From Xenopus tropicalis (lineage: Eukaryota; Chordata; Amphibia; Anura; Pipidae), in contig NC_030678.2 in the NCBI RefSeq assembly GCF_000004195.4, positions 96,306,904-96,370,903 of the forward strand: a stretch of DNA of 64,000 nucleotides, written 5' to 3'. Below the pieces are notes generated by a model. The model made no database searches and was not told the DNA's origin. It was given only the letters and a program-made list of their open reading frames with translations. The translations under genes were made by a program, and so were the position numbers. Shown here one piece after another: positions 45,903-57,389 of the stretch. Each line of letters begins with the position of its first letter. Position 1 is the stretch's first letter.

Positions 45903-46776
45903 CAATGCTGTCCAACGGCCCACAACCCCCCTCTGTTGGCCCCCACCTGTCTGGCTGCTTTGATGGCTTACCTTTGTGTAAGATTTAAATGTTATCAGTA
46001 CTGAGATTAACTGGCTCCTGCATGGTTCACACCACAGATTCTGGCTGTAAGCATCCACATTGTTCACCTCTTCACACCTCAGACAGACTGTAGAAGCAGT
46101 GCCAGCATTGTGTCACTGTATGCTGTATGTACTGCCGGACCTATGCTGCCTGTGTGCATGGCACACACAGGCATCATAGGGCAGACAGAGCATGGCACAC
46201 ACAGGCAGCATAGGGCAGACAGAGCATAACACACACGCAGCATAGGGCAGGCAAAGTATGGCACACACAGGCAGCACAGGGCAGGCCTGCCCTATGCTGC
46301 CTGTGTGTGCCATACTCTGCCTGCCCTATGCTGCCTGTGTGTGCCATACTCTGCCTGGCCTATGCTGCCTGTGGGAGGTGAACCTGGCAGGGGTGTGTTA
46401 TAAGAGTTTGTTAACAGTTGGAAATAGCCATTAAATGGTCCCTAATGTGTGTAATTATGTGCTGGGGATTGCTGTGCTATCCACAGTGGAGGAGGAGGAG
46501 GCAAATAGATTTAGGGGTGTGTCTTAATATGACATAATATAATTCTGACACATATGAATAATGGTTGATATCCCTGTAGTGAGCACCAAGCATTTGGGTT
46601 TTTGCTGCGCTACCACCATTAATATGGGCATGGTCTTAAAAGCTTGTGTGGAAGTGGTTTGAAGTGGGTGCAGTTTAAAAAAGGGGAGTGGTCAAAACTG
46701 TCTTCCATTAGTGGCCCTCCACTATGTATGCTAGAGAAATGCCTGCCCTCTGTGCCTCAGAAGTTGGACAGCACTG
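45903..46776. mobile_element. hAT MITE with 8-bp TSD (7 of 8) and internal minisatellite
   Basis: 874 bases, ends CAATGCTGTCCAAC and AAGTTGGACAGCACTG. Flanks GTCTAACT (45895-45902) and GTCTAATT (46777-46784). Homologous to 35001-35944 throughout (CCCCCACCTGTCTGGCTGCT). Its minisatellite (about 46150-46370) contains both orientations of GGCAGCATAGGGCAGGCA, making a hairpin near 46265-46320. Confidence 0.93.
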
Positions 46777-47078
46777 GTCTAATTACACTGGCATAGAAAG
46801 TTTTTGCACTTTATTTTATACTTCACATTTCCTTAAAGGGGACCATTTCACTAGGTGTTTTAACCTTTTATGTAGTAGTATTGTATTGTAGAATTATTTA
46901 TCATGCAAATGTTGTAATGGTTTCCTCACATATTCTGGTATTTGGATGTCTTTATAATATATGCACTTGCACTGGTTTGTATTTCTGACAGAGGCATACC
47001 CATAAAATGCTGCAGTTCCCTTAATAAATACACAAGTGCTGAGACAAGAGAGTGTCTGGTAGGCACCAGTGGAGGGGG

Positions 47079-49194
47079 TGCTGCCCTGGTTGCAATTTTA
47101 TTTTACGTGCAATAAGTGCAGCCCCGCAAAATGCCTTTTTTGTTTTTTTTTTTTAGCAGCGCAAGGCAAATGCAGGCGCACACATGTGTAAGGGCCCGGC
47201 TTGGCAGCATTTCTGTGAAAGAAATGCCGGCCTTCCTATATTTTCTTCTTTCTGCCCTATTAATAATGTTGGCATCAAGCATTGATTTTGGGAGGAATTA
47301 TTTTACACGCTGGGGGTAAAACAAAAAGGGAATGGGATCACCAACGAACCGGGCTTGAACCGGCGCCCTTTGGATATTGCTATCCTTCATACTCCGTTGC
47401 CTCTACCTATGAGCCACGAAGGGATCACTGAGTGTAACTGTCTCACTAGGCCTTCTAACTATGACCTAGGAGGCATTCTCCAAGATGGCCGTGCTTTCCA
47501 GGGCGGAGTGCACGGCCATCTTGGATTTTTTTTACTTGAGCCAGGCACAGGGAGCAAGCAAGAGGGAGCGAGACGAGCAGCAGGAAAGGAGAACTTTGGT
47601 GTTGGGATTCTGCTTGTGCAAGTGTAGGTGAGGGAATGCGCTCAATCTACCCATTTCTGCATTCATCTTACTGGAGTTAATGGAACGCCCATTTGCCGTT
47701 TCTGCACTCATAATACTGCTATATTTGGTATTAATATGCTGATTATCCATTTCCTGCAGTAATGATACTGACCCTTCTGTGGTTAATATGTGTTTTATCC
47801 GTGTTCTGTAGTAATTATACTGGCATGTCTGGGGTATGTTGGGGTAGAATGGGCGTGGAATTTAGGGTTGTGTTCACAAAGTGCAGGCGGCAACAGATTT
47901 TCACAACGTTATGGGTTTTGCCAATTAATTTCCTGCAAACTTGACCCCTACTTATTGGTATGCAGGCTCAGTGTTAGAAATACAGGTTGTTTTTGCTTGA
48001 TGAATTTGCCTCTCCCTTGAAAATGTTTCTGCGGACACCCATGGGGATCAGATCACGTGTAAATTCAGGGAGAAGTCTAGAAAATCCAGCTAGTGATGCT
48101 GCCCTGGTTGCAATTTTATTTTACGTGCAATAAGTGCAGCCCCACAAAATGCCTTTTTTATTTTTAGCAGTGCAAGGCAAATGCAGGCGCACACATTTCT
48201 GCATTTGGAGTTAATGGAACGCCCATTTGCCATTTCTGCACTCATAATACTGCTATATTTGGTATTAATATGCTGATTATCCATTTCCTGCAGTAATGAT
48301 ACTGACTCTTCTGTGGTTAATATGTGTTTTATCCGTGTTCTGTAGTAATTATACTGGCATGTCTGGGGTATGTTGGGGTAGAATGGGCGTGGAATTTAGG
48401 GTTGTGTTCACAAAGTGCAGGCGGCAACAGATTTTCACAACGTTATGGGTTTTGCCAATTAATTTCCTGCAAACTTGACCCCTACTTATTGGTATGCAGG
48501 CTCAGTGTTAGAAATACAGGTTGTTTTTGCTTGATGAATTTGCCTCTCCCTTGAAAATGTTTCTGCGGACACCCATGGGGATCAGATCACGTGTAAATTC
48601 AGGGAGAAGTCTAGAAAATCCAGCTAGTGATGCTGCCCTGGTTGCAATTTTATTTTACGTGCAATAAGTGCAGCCCCACAAAATGCCTTTTTTATTTTTA
48701 GCAGTGCAAGGCAAATGCAGGCGCACACATTTCTGCATTTGGAGTTAATGGAACGCCCATTTGCCATTTCTGCACTCATAATACTGCTATATTTGGTATT
48801 AATATGCTGATTATCCATTTCCTGCAGTAATGATACTGACTCTTCTGTGGTTAATATGTGTTTTATCCGTGTTCTGTAGTAATTATACTGGCATGTCTGG
48901 GGTATGTTGGGGTAGAATGGGCGTGGAATTTAGGGTTGTGTTCACAAAGTGCAGGCGGCAACAGATTTTCACAACGTTATGGGTTTTGCCAATTAATTTC
49001 CTGCAAACTTGACCCCTACTTATTGGTATGCAGGCTCAGTGTTAGAAATACAGGTTGTTTTTGCTTGATGAATTTGCCTCTCCCTTGAAAATGTTTCTGC
49101 GGACACCCATGGGGATCAGATCACGTGTAAATTCAGGGAGAAGTCTAGAAAATCCAGCTAGTGATACTGCCCTGGTTGCAATTTTATTTTACGT
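47079..49194 (+). repeat. 534-bp tandem array (one long and two short units plus partial)
   Basis: Units start TGCTGCCCTGGTTGC at 47079, 48097 and 48631, with a partial unit at 49165. Units 2 and 3 are 534 bases each and look identical base for base. Unit 1 is 1018 bases and carries about 480 extra bases (from about 47190) including a tRNA-like segment. No coding function; identical 60- and 76-codon frames recur only because the DNA repeats. Confidence 0.95.
47341..47430 (-). pseudogene. tRNA-like sequence with pol III A and B boxes
   Basis: On minus: TGGCTCATAGGTAGAGG resembles a D-arm/A box. GCCGGTTCAAGCCCGGT folds as a T-arm (GCCGG, loop TTCAAGC, CCGGT) and matches the B box. Acceptor-stem pairing is poor and the anticodon stem is degenerate, so it is a tRNA-derived remnant or SINE head rather than a working tRNA. 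Confidence 0.5.
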
Positions 49195-49214
49195 GGTACC
49201 CTACATAGCGCCAG

Positions 49215-49395
49215 GTTTATCATGTGAAAACTCATGGATTCAATTTAAGATGCAATTCAGTTCACAGAAACTTATCTTTTTGGTTTATCACTTAAAACTG
49301 TACTGAAGTCTATAGAAAAAAACTTAAACTGAATTAAGAGAAAAGTTGTTTTCTCCTTGTATTGAATCTCAGCCATGAGTTTTCAAGCGATAAAC
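49215..49395. mobile_element. Palindromic MITE remnant
   Basis: GTTTATCATGTGAAAACTCA and ATGGATTCAAT at the left pair with ATTGAATCTC and TGAGTTTTCAAGCGATAAAC at the right. Confidence 0.75.
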
Positions 49396-50100
49396 TGTGA
49401 GATAATTTTTTCTTACTGAACTGAATTACCAATTCACCAGTCTCACAGCACCATGCCAGTAAATGCTGAAAAATTGTATACTGAAAAATTAAGAGAAAAT
49501 GTTTGGCAGTCACAGAGAGCTCATTTAGTACCCAGATGAATACCACACAGTCCCAGATTTTTTTTTTACATGTATAGGTTGACAGACAAAAAAATAACAG
49601 CTTTTCTCATAGGCAACCCGGCCGGCCTCCTCACTCCTCATCTGCCCCCACCATTTTCCCCTCTACATCTACATTTAATCCTCTGACAATCCTTTCCCAT
49701 TTAATACATTGCAGGGATGCCCTTATACTGGCAAAATGAGCACATCTAAAATTTTGTGTTAGTTTTAGTTACTCACTTATTGAGTTGTCTGTGCATGTTA
49801 TGCTCACCCATGAAAATGTTAGAGATAAGTTCATTATTATTAATTATAACCAGGTCCAAAAGTGAATCATTCCTAGTAGGTTCTTGAACTGCCTGAAATA
49901 AAAAGTTGTCATTTAGCATAATTAGAAAACCTTTGACTTGGCCCCCCCATTACTATAGTCAGTGTCTGGATAATTGACCAGGTTGATGATATGTCTTTAA
50001 CTTCTCTGTTACAAGTATTCTTGTTCATTGGTAGGGTATAAATGACAATGCAATACAATGCTGTAAAAATAGCATTAATAGTAACACAATTGTTGTTGTT

Positions 50101-50358
50101 TAGGGCTCTGGTACACGGGGAGATTAGTCGCCCGCGGCAAAAAACTCGCGGCGGGGCGATTTCGGGAAATCGCCGAAAAAGCCTCGCGAGTCTTTTTCGC
50201 CGATTTGCGCGAAATCGCGCCGCAGCGTCTGCCATCCCGCCGGCGACTTACATGTTCGCCGGTGGGATGGCAGGGGGAAGGCAACTCGGGGAGATTAGTC
50301 GCCCACGAGCAGGGAGTTTTGCCGCGGGCGACTAATCTCCCCGTGTACCAGAGCCCTA
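50101..50358. mobile_element. Hairpin MITE (GGGCTCTGGTACACGGGGAG family)
   Basis: 258 bases. The outer 40 or so bases are perfectly inverted (TAGGGCTCTGGTACACGGGG against CCCCGTGTACCAGAGCCCTA). The inner part has further palindromes (GGCGATTTCGGGAAATCGCC). Relative of 40455-40687. Overlapping open frames on both strands are symmetry artefacts. Confidence 0.93.
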
Positions 50359-50948
50359 AATGGACATTATTTCTCTCTATTGTAAAATAAATGAATGAAT
50401 ATTTATGCATAAGATTCTAATAATTAAAAATGAAACAATGCTGACATCTTGTGGTGAAATACAACCAGAGCATTCCACAAAACAACTAATTTCAAACTGC
50501 ACTGCTATGCTTGCTTGTGCATAGCACAGAACAAGTTGTTAATAATTAATCTGGTCAGTAAGCTGCTGTTATTGCACATATAAGGAAGTAATAAATGTAT
50601 ATGATATTTTCTATATTTTAGAAATACCCCAGTTGCAAAGTCATCAAAATCAATACAAATGTTTGTAAAGATAACTCTTAAGGGCAATGACATAGTCAAC
50701 GGTGAAAATTTGCTTCCATAACAACAGATCTCCCAGAATATGCCTTGCCCTTTGCTACCATTGTAACTGACAGAACTAATTATATATATTTGTGGCAATT
50801 TGGAGTAATCACTGGGAAATGCCTGCTTTCGCATTTTTTCGCAATTAGGCCAAATCGAAAAGCTGAAAAGTTGAAAGAAGTAAAAAATACTAAAGAACTA
50901 ATGGGAAATAATGAAACACCATACTTAGTTAACAAGACCCTTCCTTAA

Positions 50949-52280
50949 CTTTTCTGCTGCCAACCACGTATGGCATACATGCTCGCAGAAATATTCGTTA
51001 TCTGCCAAGCATGTATGCCATACGTTGTTTGGCAGAATAAGGTTTCTCTGAGTTCGGAGCACACTTACATACATTTACACACACATACAGCACACAATTA
51101 AGCACAGTTTGTTTTTTTGTTTCTCATTTTGCACACTTTAGCACACTTATATACACACTTACACACTGTCACACAACTTTTAGATGTGTACACACATGTA
51201 TACACAAACACTCACAGTTTTTCCCTAAAAACTGTTTATTTTGACAGCATGACTATTGGATCAGATATTCTGACCACTAATTACGCTGTTGTGTGACTTT
51301 TGTTGTTTCATTGATTTGCACAATTTTTGGGGTTTTATTGCATTTTTACCTTTTATTAGTGTTCCTGATCTGTTGTTTAGCATAGCTTTGACATGTGGTA
51401 CTTTGATGTAGAAAATAACTTTACTTATTTTGAATTCATCAGAATGTGTACTTTACAAAAATATATGGCTTTCTGGGGTGAGCGTTCTTTTCTTTGGCTT
51501 TATCCCACATGAAATTATGTAAATGTGTTGATTTTGCAGGAGCTGAAATGATAGATCATATGGGGGTATGTTCCCATTGGGGCCCCTACATGCCACATAC
51601 TTAGGTAAACCAATACATATTTGGCATCAAACTGTTCAGCGGACCCCTGAGTGTTTTATTTAGTTATTTATTTTTCAAAGAATTCACAAATTTCGATAAA
51701 AACCAATAACTTTAGGAAAGCATTGCAACTTGGTAGTTTGGAGTAGACAGGCAGTTTTACCTATTCTGGATTCCACAGAACCTGTTCTTTCCAAAAATGT
51801 ATAATTTTCGGGATAAACTTTCTGTTAGTGGAATTTTTGGCCTTGAAATCTAAAGTATGCAGTTTTCTGGAGCAGTGCTTTGGAAAATTGGTAGTGTACT
51901 GATGGGAGAAATCTCCATAAAACTATATATATTTGGTATTGGCACGTTCAGAAGACATAGTACTTTTCAAATCAGTTGTATTTTCGTACATAAAATAATT
52001 TTTGTTTCTGGTATGTGTGTTTATATTGTGGAAAATATGATTTTTTTAAAAAGTTTTTAGACATTTAGAAGCCTATATCTTGTTACAGAATTAAAATTAC
52101 ACAAAAATACTACCATATTTTGAAAGCTTAGGTTGTCCTAAAAAAAATTATATATTGTTTTCCTGGGTAAACTAAAAGTCCCCACAAGGAAAGGCGCCTA
52201 AAGTGAAACTGTGCAAAATGTTCAAAAACTGTCTAGCAATACAAGTTCTGCATTGACCAAAACGGCAGGCAGTGAAAGGG
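50949..52280. mobile_element. TTAA-flanked non-autonomous element (piggyBac-like)
   Basis: 1332 bases between TTAA at 50945-50948 and 52281-52284. Left end CTTTTCTGCTGCCAACCACG and inverted right end CCCTTTCACTGCCTGCCGTT are similar. A hairpin near the left end (about 50957-51034) pairs ACGTATGGCATACATGCT with AGCATGTATGCCATACGT-like sequence. No transposase frame. Confidence 0.6.
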
Positions 52281-52405
52281 TTAATGCCCCTAGGCTACTA
52301 TCGCACTGTCTACACATGCCCTCTAAGTGGTGGATCGTAACAACTGATTAGAATTGGGCCCCAGAGGAAGAAAATACCTGTAGTACAGATTTGACCCCAC
52401 GTCGC

Positions 52406-52600
52406 TTAAAGGGGTTGTTCACCTTTGAGTTAACTTTTAGTATGACGTAGAGGGTGATATTCTGAGAAAATCTGCAGTTGGTCTTCATATTTTATTATTT
52501 TTGTTTTTTAAATTATTTAGCTTTTTGTTCAGCAGCTCTCCAGTTCAGCAGCTATCTAGTTGCTAGGGTCAAATAACTTCTGCAAAAACTGCTGTAACTT
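52406..52600 (+). mobile_element. 5' fragment of a T2-like MITE
   Basis: Starts TTAAAGGGGTTGTTCACCTT and continues GAGTTAACTTTTAGTATGAC and AGTTGCTAGGGTC. Same family as 58104-58520 and 2810-2906; the 3' half is missing. Confidence 0.82.
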
Positions 52601-53067
52601 GCTTAGAAACTTACATAACATACTGTACATAGAATCTTACAAAAACTATGTATAAAACAGTGACAATGCAGAGAAGCATGTTAGGGGCAGGCCAGGACAA
52701 ACTCCACTGACCACCAATAAATTAAAACATTTAATTCCACTGAACCCAAATGAACTGACTTATTAGCACATTATTTAATCATTATAACTATTCATATGAG
52801 CAACATATTTCTACTTAAAACCATTTAAAACGTATGTTACTTTTGTAGAAACTTAATATCAAGCAATTACAAGGCAGAGTAATATGACAGAGGCAGGCAA
52901 GTGTGTGGGGTAGAAACTCAAACTTTACTGCCCCCAAGTAAACTTTTTAATTAGCACATTAATGGAATTATTTATATGAAATACTTATTATAGACTAACA
53001 TCAGCTGATCATTGGGCCCCTAAAATAAACCCCAAAAATATTTTTTTGCCTAATAAAAATAAAAAAT

Positions 53068-53542
53068 TTAAAGGACATGTAAAGCCTACATTTGCCTACA
53101 ATGTATATCTGTTGGGCACATCTCCCCCACCCAAATGGCATCATTTGTACTGCATATATCCCCTCCGTTTGCCAGCACCATCACATTTTCCTAAAGCAAA
53201 TAGCAGCTTTCACCCAGTAGCCAGTATACACACACAGTATACACACACACAAAGACCATTATTCAGCATGAATTTCATCAAAAATACAGGCTCACCCAGG
53301 GAAAACTGTCTTTGATAAAAGTTCTGCTTTGTTTGAGCTGAGCTCAGGAGAGAAGGTTAGGAGAAAAAAATTAAAGCAGACAGCTAGAGCTGAGTTTCTG
53401 TGGGAACCAGCAATGCCATCTCTTCATTGGCTGCTAGACTAGAGGGTGTATTTAGTAATCTGAGTTTAGAACAACTAAGCATATCTGGCAAGCTAGAAAT
53501 CACTGATTAAATTTTTGTGTGTGGGGTTTACATGTCCTTTAA
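53068..53542. mobile_element. TTAA-flanked T2-like MITE, intact ends
   Basis: 475 bases with perfect 16-base inverted ends TTAAAGGACATGTAAA and TTTACATGTCCTTTAA. The internal part TTCATTGGCTGCTAGACTAG is shared with a fragment at about 41800-41930. Confidence 0.9.
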
Positions 53543-53815
53543 TTCTAACCAACTTTAAAATATACATTCATTACATATTTGTAATGGTTTTTTAGTTATT
53601 TGTATATGTAACTGCTGTTAAAAGCAGTGTTTCCCTGTCCTTTATATTCTCTGCCCTGGTGGCTCTGGCTTTTGAAACAATGTAACAAACGCCAGCAGAT
53701 TTTACAGACCTGTCTTGTAGTTATGAACTACATTCAACAAGTACAGCCTTTTTGTTCATGGGAAGGAGGCATATAAATAACTTGTACGGGGCCCAAAGTT
53801 TTTGATGGCAGCCTT

Positions 53816-54725
53816 GACTAGATCACTTGAAAATTCAGGGACATATCTAATAAATGCATGTTTAGGACCCCAATTTACCAAGGCAATCCTTGATAAAGCA
53901 CAAGTGAATGCCTTCTGTCTGAGACGTTTATATTCACAAATGGCTCCAGGCAAGAATGTCCTCTTTCACCACTCATATTTGACTTGACTACAGAAGTTCT
54001 AGCTCAAAAGATCAGGCAGGAGCCAGATATACACAGGCTAAACATGGGGGATGTGGAGCATAAAATAGGTCTATATACAGATGATGTCATTATTATGAAG
54101 ACTAACCTGCTAACTGCAGTCCCCCACCTATTCCAGATATTAAGTGAATTTGCTGTGTTCAACTGTAGGATGATCTCTGACAAAACTCAGGCCCTCCCCA
54201 TTCGTATCAGTCCACAACAGTTCATTGCCTATGCAAGTTCAATCGTACCAGGCTCCTCTCTAACCTCACCAGGTAACAAACAATTTACAGATTGACATAC
54301 ATCTCATGGTGGGGACTGATAGCACTAGTCAAGATGATGATCCTGCCAAAATCCCTGTACATTCTATACATAGTCCCCATACTACCCCCAGATGTTTTCT
54401 TCCTCTCAATTCAATGCCTAATATCTTTATTCAACTATATATGGGCCAACAAGAGTCAGAAAATTGCCAGCACCGCACTCTAGAGACCCGGATTCTCTGG
54501 AGTTCTGGGGATGTCATGCATCTGGGAGTACCACATAACTATATTATTAGAAATGATACTATATTTGACAATCTCAAACCCAGATAAACACTGGGTAGCG
54601 ATTGAAACAGAACTAACTTATCCTCTGAACTTATGAGCACTACTCTGAGCACCGGAAACCACAAACCCCACCTTGTGGGAATACAACTCCACAACTTACA
54701 ACATGAAAAATGGCCAGAAAACACA
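53816..54725 (+). pseudogene. L1-like ORF2 reverse-transcriptase remnant
   Basis: Reading across several frames on plus: RQECPLSPLIFDLTTEVLAQ (the L1 RQGCPLSPLLF motif) at about 53945-54005; IGLYTDDVIIM (YxDD catalytic motif, YADD in intact L1); ISDKTQALPI; LIALVKMMILPKSLYILYIV (the L1 VKMxxLPKxLY motif); and FNYIWANKSQKIA. Frames are broken by small indels and stops. Old, 5'- and 3'-truncated. Confidence 0.88.
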
Positions 54726-54847
54726 AGCTATTCTAAAATTCAAAAATAAAAAAGAGAAATGTTAGTATGTGGAAAGCCAATATCCCCCCACCATAAATGT
54801 TCAGCTTTTTTTCAGCTTTTGTGCTGGTAAACCGTCGGGTTCTGCAG

Positions 54848-55198
54848 CCTAAAGGTGGCCATACACGCACCGATAATATCGTACGAAACCTCGTTTCGTA
54901 CGATATTCGGTGCGTGTATGGTATGTCGGCGAGTCGACCGATATCGCAGGAAGCTGCTGATATCGGCCGACTCGCCGATTGGACCAGTTGGAAAATTTTG
55001 ATCGGGCGCCATAGAAGGCGCCTGATCAAAATCTCCCTTCAGAGCTGAATCGGCAGAAGGAGGTAGAAATCCTATTGTTTCTACCTCCTTACCTGCCGAT
55101 TCAGCCCTGAATGGTGTGTGGCACATCTGACGATGTTTTGTGCGACCGATGGTCGCACGAAACATCGTCAGATCGCCACGTGTATGGCCACCTTTAGG
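54848..55198. mobile_element. Five-hairpin MITE
   Basis: 351 bases with perfect outer ends CCTAAAGGTGGCCATACACG and CGTGTATGGCCACCTTTAGG. Inside are five successive hairpins: ATATCGTACGAAAC/TTTCGTACGATAT; GGCGAGTCGACCGATATC/GATATCGGCCGACTCGCC; TTTTGATCGGGCGCC/GGCGCCTGATCAAAA; GCTGAATCGGCAGAAGGAGG/CCTCCTTACCTGCCGATTCA; and CTGACGATGTTTTGTGCGAC/GTCGCACGAAACATCGTCAG. No coding function. Confidence 0.93.
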
Positions 55199-57389
55199 TG
55201 AGCCTCTCAACTCATCTCATGGCAGCAGCACCCGTGTTCTGGACATGAACCTAGAGGAGTGTTAGTAAGGGGTTCAATAAGAGCTATACACTCCCACAAC
55301 TGTTCCTTTATTGTCCCTACTAACACTACCTCACCTTGCCCACCCCGCACCCTCTTTTGGAACAACTAATGGGAATGTGCATGTTGTGAATTTTGTTCCT
55401 GTATTTCTTTAACAAACCTAATAAAAATATATTTTAATAATATATGCATGTTGCAGTTGCATTTTACATTGCAATCAGCACAGTACCTCTTTATGGATAT
55501 TTTGGTACTGAGTGATGATGCACAGACATTCTGTCTCTACAGGCCCACTTTTTGTGGTCACACCCTTTGGACTCCATCCACTTTAACCAAATTTTGGACT
55601 CCACCAAATTAACCAAATTTTCAGGAAAACTAAACTGTAGCAGTGAGGGCAACATTTACTTAGTCTGGTAACCCAACACATGACCCGGCACCATTTACTA
55701 CATTTCTGCTTTAAAATAGAAATTGATGGAACAAGAGAGCTATATACCAGGTAAATAAGTTTTAGTTTCTTACTTTTGATAAAGTTTGAGAGAGAGTTTT
55801 GTGAGTTTAGTTTTTGTTCAAAGAGGGTTGCATTTCGGCATATATGGCTGATGCTGCATAAGACGTAATAAATTCATGGCTATCAGGATAACGTTGATTT
55901 GTTGCATATTTTAGCAGCACTCACTGCCATGGAAACATTGCAATTGTCTTCCCCAGCACATTATATCAACACAGAATTGGTTAATTGCATCATCATATAT
56001 ATGGTAAGAGCAGTCAGCACATGGCAGCAGGAACTAGGACTGTAAGCACATTATATAGTGAGAGGCGCTGGAAGGGGGTATTGACACCACAAGTACAATT
56101 TACACTGTGAATGCAAGTGCTACAAGCGCATTATGCTGTGAGAGGAAATTAATTCTGGCACCCAAAATACATTACATGTAGAGGCTGTGGGGTACCCCAA
56201 CGACATTATATACAGAGAAGCAGTGGGTACTGATCCCCTAAGGACATAATATAGAGAAGTTATGGCACCCCAAGCACTATACAGAACATTATATAGTAAG
56301 AAGCAAAGGGCACTGGCACACCAAGTGAATACACAGCACCACAAGCAGTAAGAGACAGCGAATACTAGGCATCAAAAACTACTGTATAGTAAGAAGCAGT
56401 TAGAAGAGGCACTCAAAGCATATTATAACATTTGAGATTCTAGCATCTCCCCAAGCACTGCCTATCTCCCCTGCCAAAAAGCAAGGTATGTGGAGCTGTA
56501 TGCCAGGAGCACTGTGTAACCTGTTGAAGGGAAAGCCATGCAGTGACTGCACTGGCATTGTTTCAAATCAAATATCTCTTACTGCATTGATACCTTTTCT
56601 GCTGGTTAGATGGCAATATTATATTATCATGAGATAGTTCTGCAATCCCTCCAATCCCAATGCATCAGCATTAAAAATCCATAATTATATATAAACATAG
56701 TAATTTAGGTTGAAAAAACACACACAATCAATCTTTTGGTCTAAGTGAAACCTGCATGACTGCTAGCTGATCCAGAGGAAGGAGAAAACCCCATCTAAAG
56801 CCTTTCCAATTTGCCTCAGAAATATTCCTCCCTGACACTAAGAGGGCAAGTAGACCAGTTCCTGGATCAACAGTGATCCTGGTATTTTCTCCCTTGATAA
56901 AAAGCCATCCCATCACTTTGTTATCCAATGGTCTCTTCACCATTCTGTTCCCTTCCTGTCTGTCCTTTTTCTTTTTAATTTCACTTCACTTTACAGTGTT
57001 ACTTTTCCTTTTGTTCTGTTTTTGTCATGTTTCCTTCTAAACCTAGCCACATTATTTTGCCATTTTTGTTGTTTATTTTTCCCATTACTCTTCTCTACAC
57101 TTAAACTCTTCTGATCCCCATTCCCCATTCTTCATTCTGTTTTCTCATTATGCTTCACTATCTACAGCCTACCTAATTTTCTACACATTCCATGCCTTTT
57201 TTAACATTGTCCCCCTTCCCATTTCTGGCCTTTACCACAACTACATCCACTAGCCCACTTCACTTCCTCCTTATGAATCTTTTACTTGTCCTCGTCCTCT
57301 CCTTGTAGTCTCCTCTGTCCCTACATTTCCTTTCTTTTAGTCATTCATTCCCACTTTTATCTCTCTCATCCCTCTCTTACTCCTCTGGA
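55199..57389. other. Intergenic DNA, no gene seen
   Basis: AT-rich. 56040-56430 is a degenerate tandem repeat with a period of about 50-60 bases (ACATTATATAGTGAGAGGC and GGCACCCCAAGCAC words). 56940-57380 is pyrimidine-rich (CTT/TCC) on the plus strand. Confidence 0.55.

Larger units (their letters stand above)
39950..50560 (+). repeat. Degenerate segmental duplication array (three main copies)
   Basis: Blocks recur in the same order: TATGCTGGAGTTTAAAGTTC (39991, 45231); GAATCATTTCTGCACATGGT with CATGCAATGGATTAATT (about 40150, 40385, 43030, 43290, 45380, 45625); GATTTTATGCAGCC with TACTTCACATTACCTTGAAG (41417, 44368, 45875/46813); GGTTTGTATGTCTGACAAAG (41510, 44555, 46972); and TTCCACAAAA...CTTGCTTGTGC (44996, 50472). 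Copies are diverged and each is interrupted by a different mobile element. No conserved open frame; function unknown. Confidence 0.8.

Noticed and set aside
47762..49088. Three identical small frames (60 and 76 codons) spaced 534 bases apart
   Set aside because: Copies of one tandem DNA unit. The peptide resembles nothing and the first unit is not under visible coding constraint.
49909..50410. Overlapping Arg-rich frames on both strands
   Set aside because: Symmetry artefacts of the hairpin MITE at 50101-50358.
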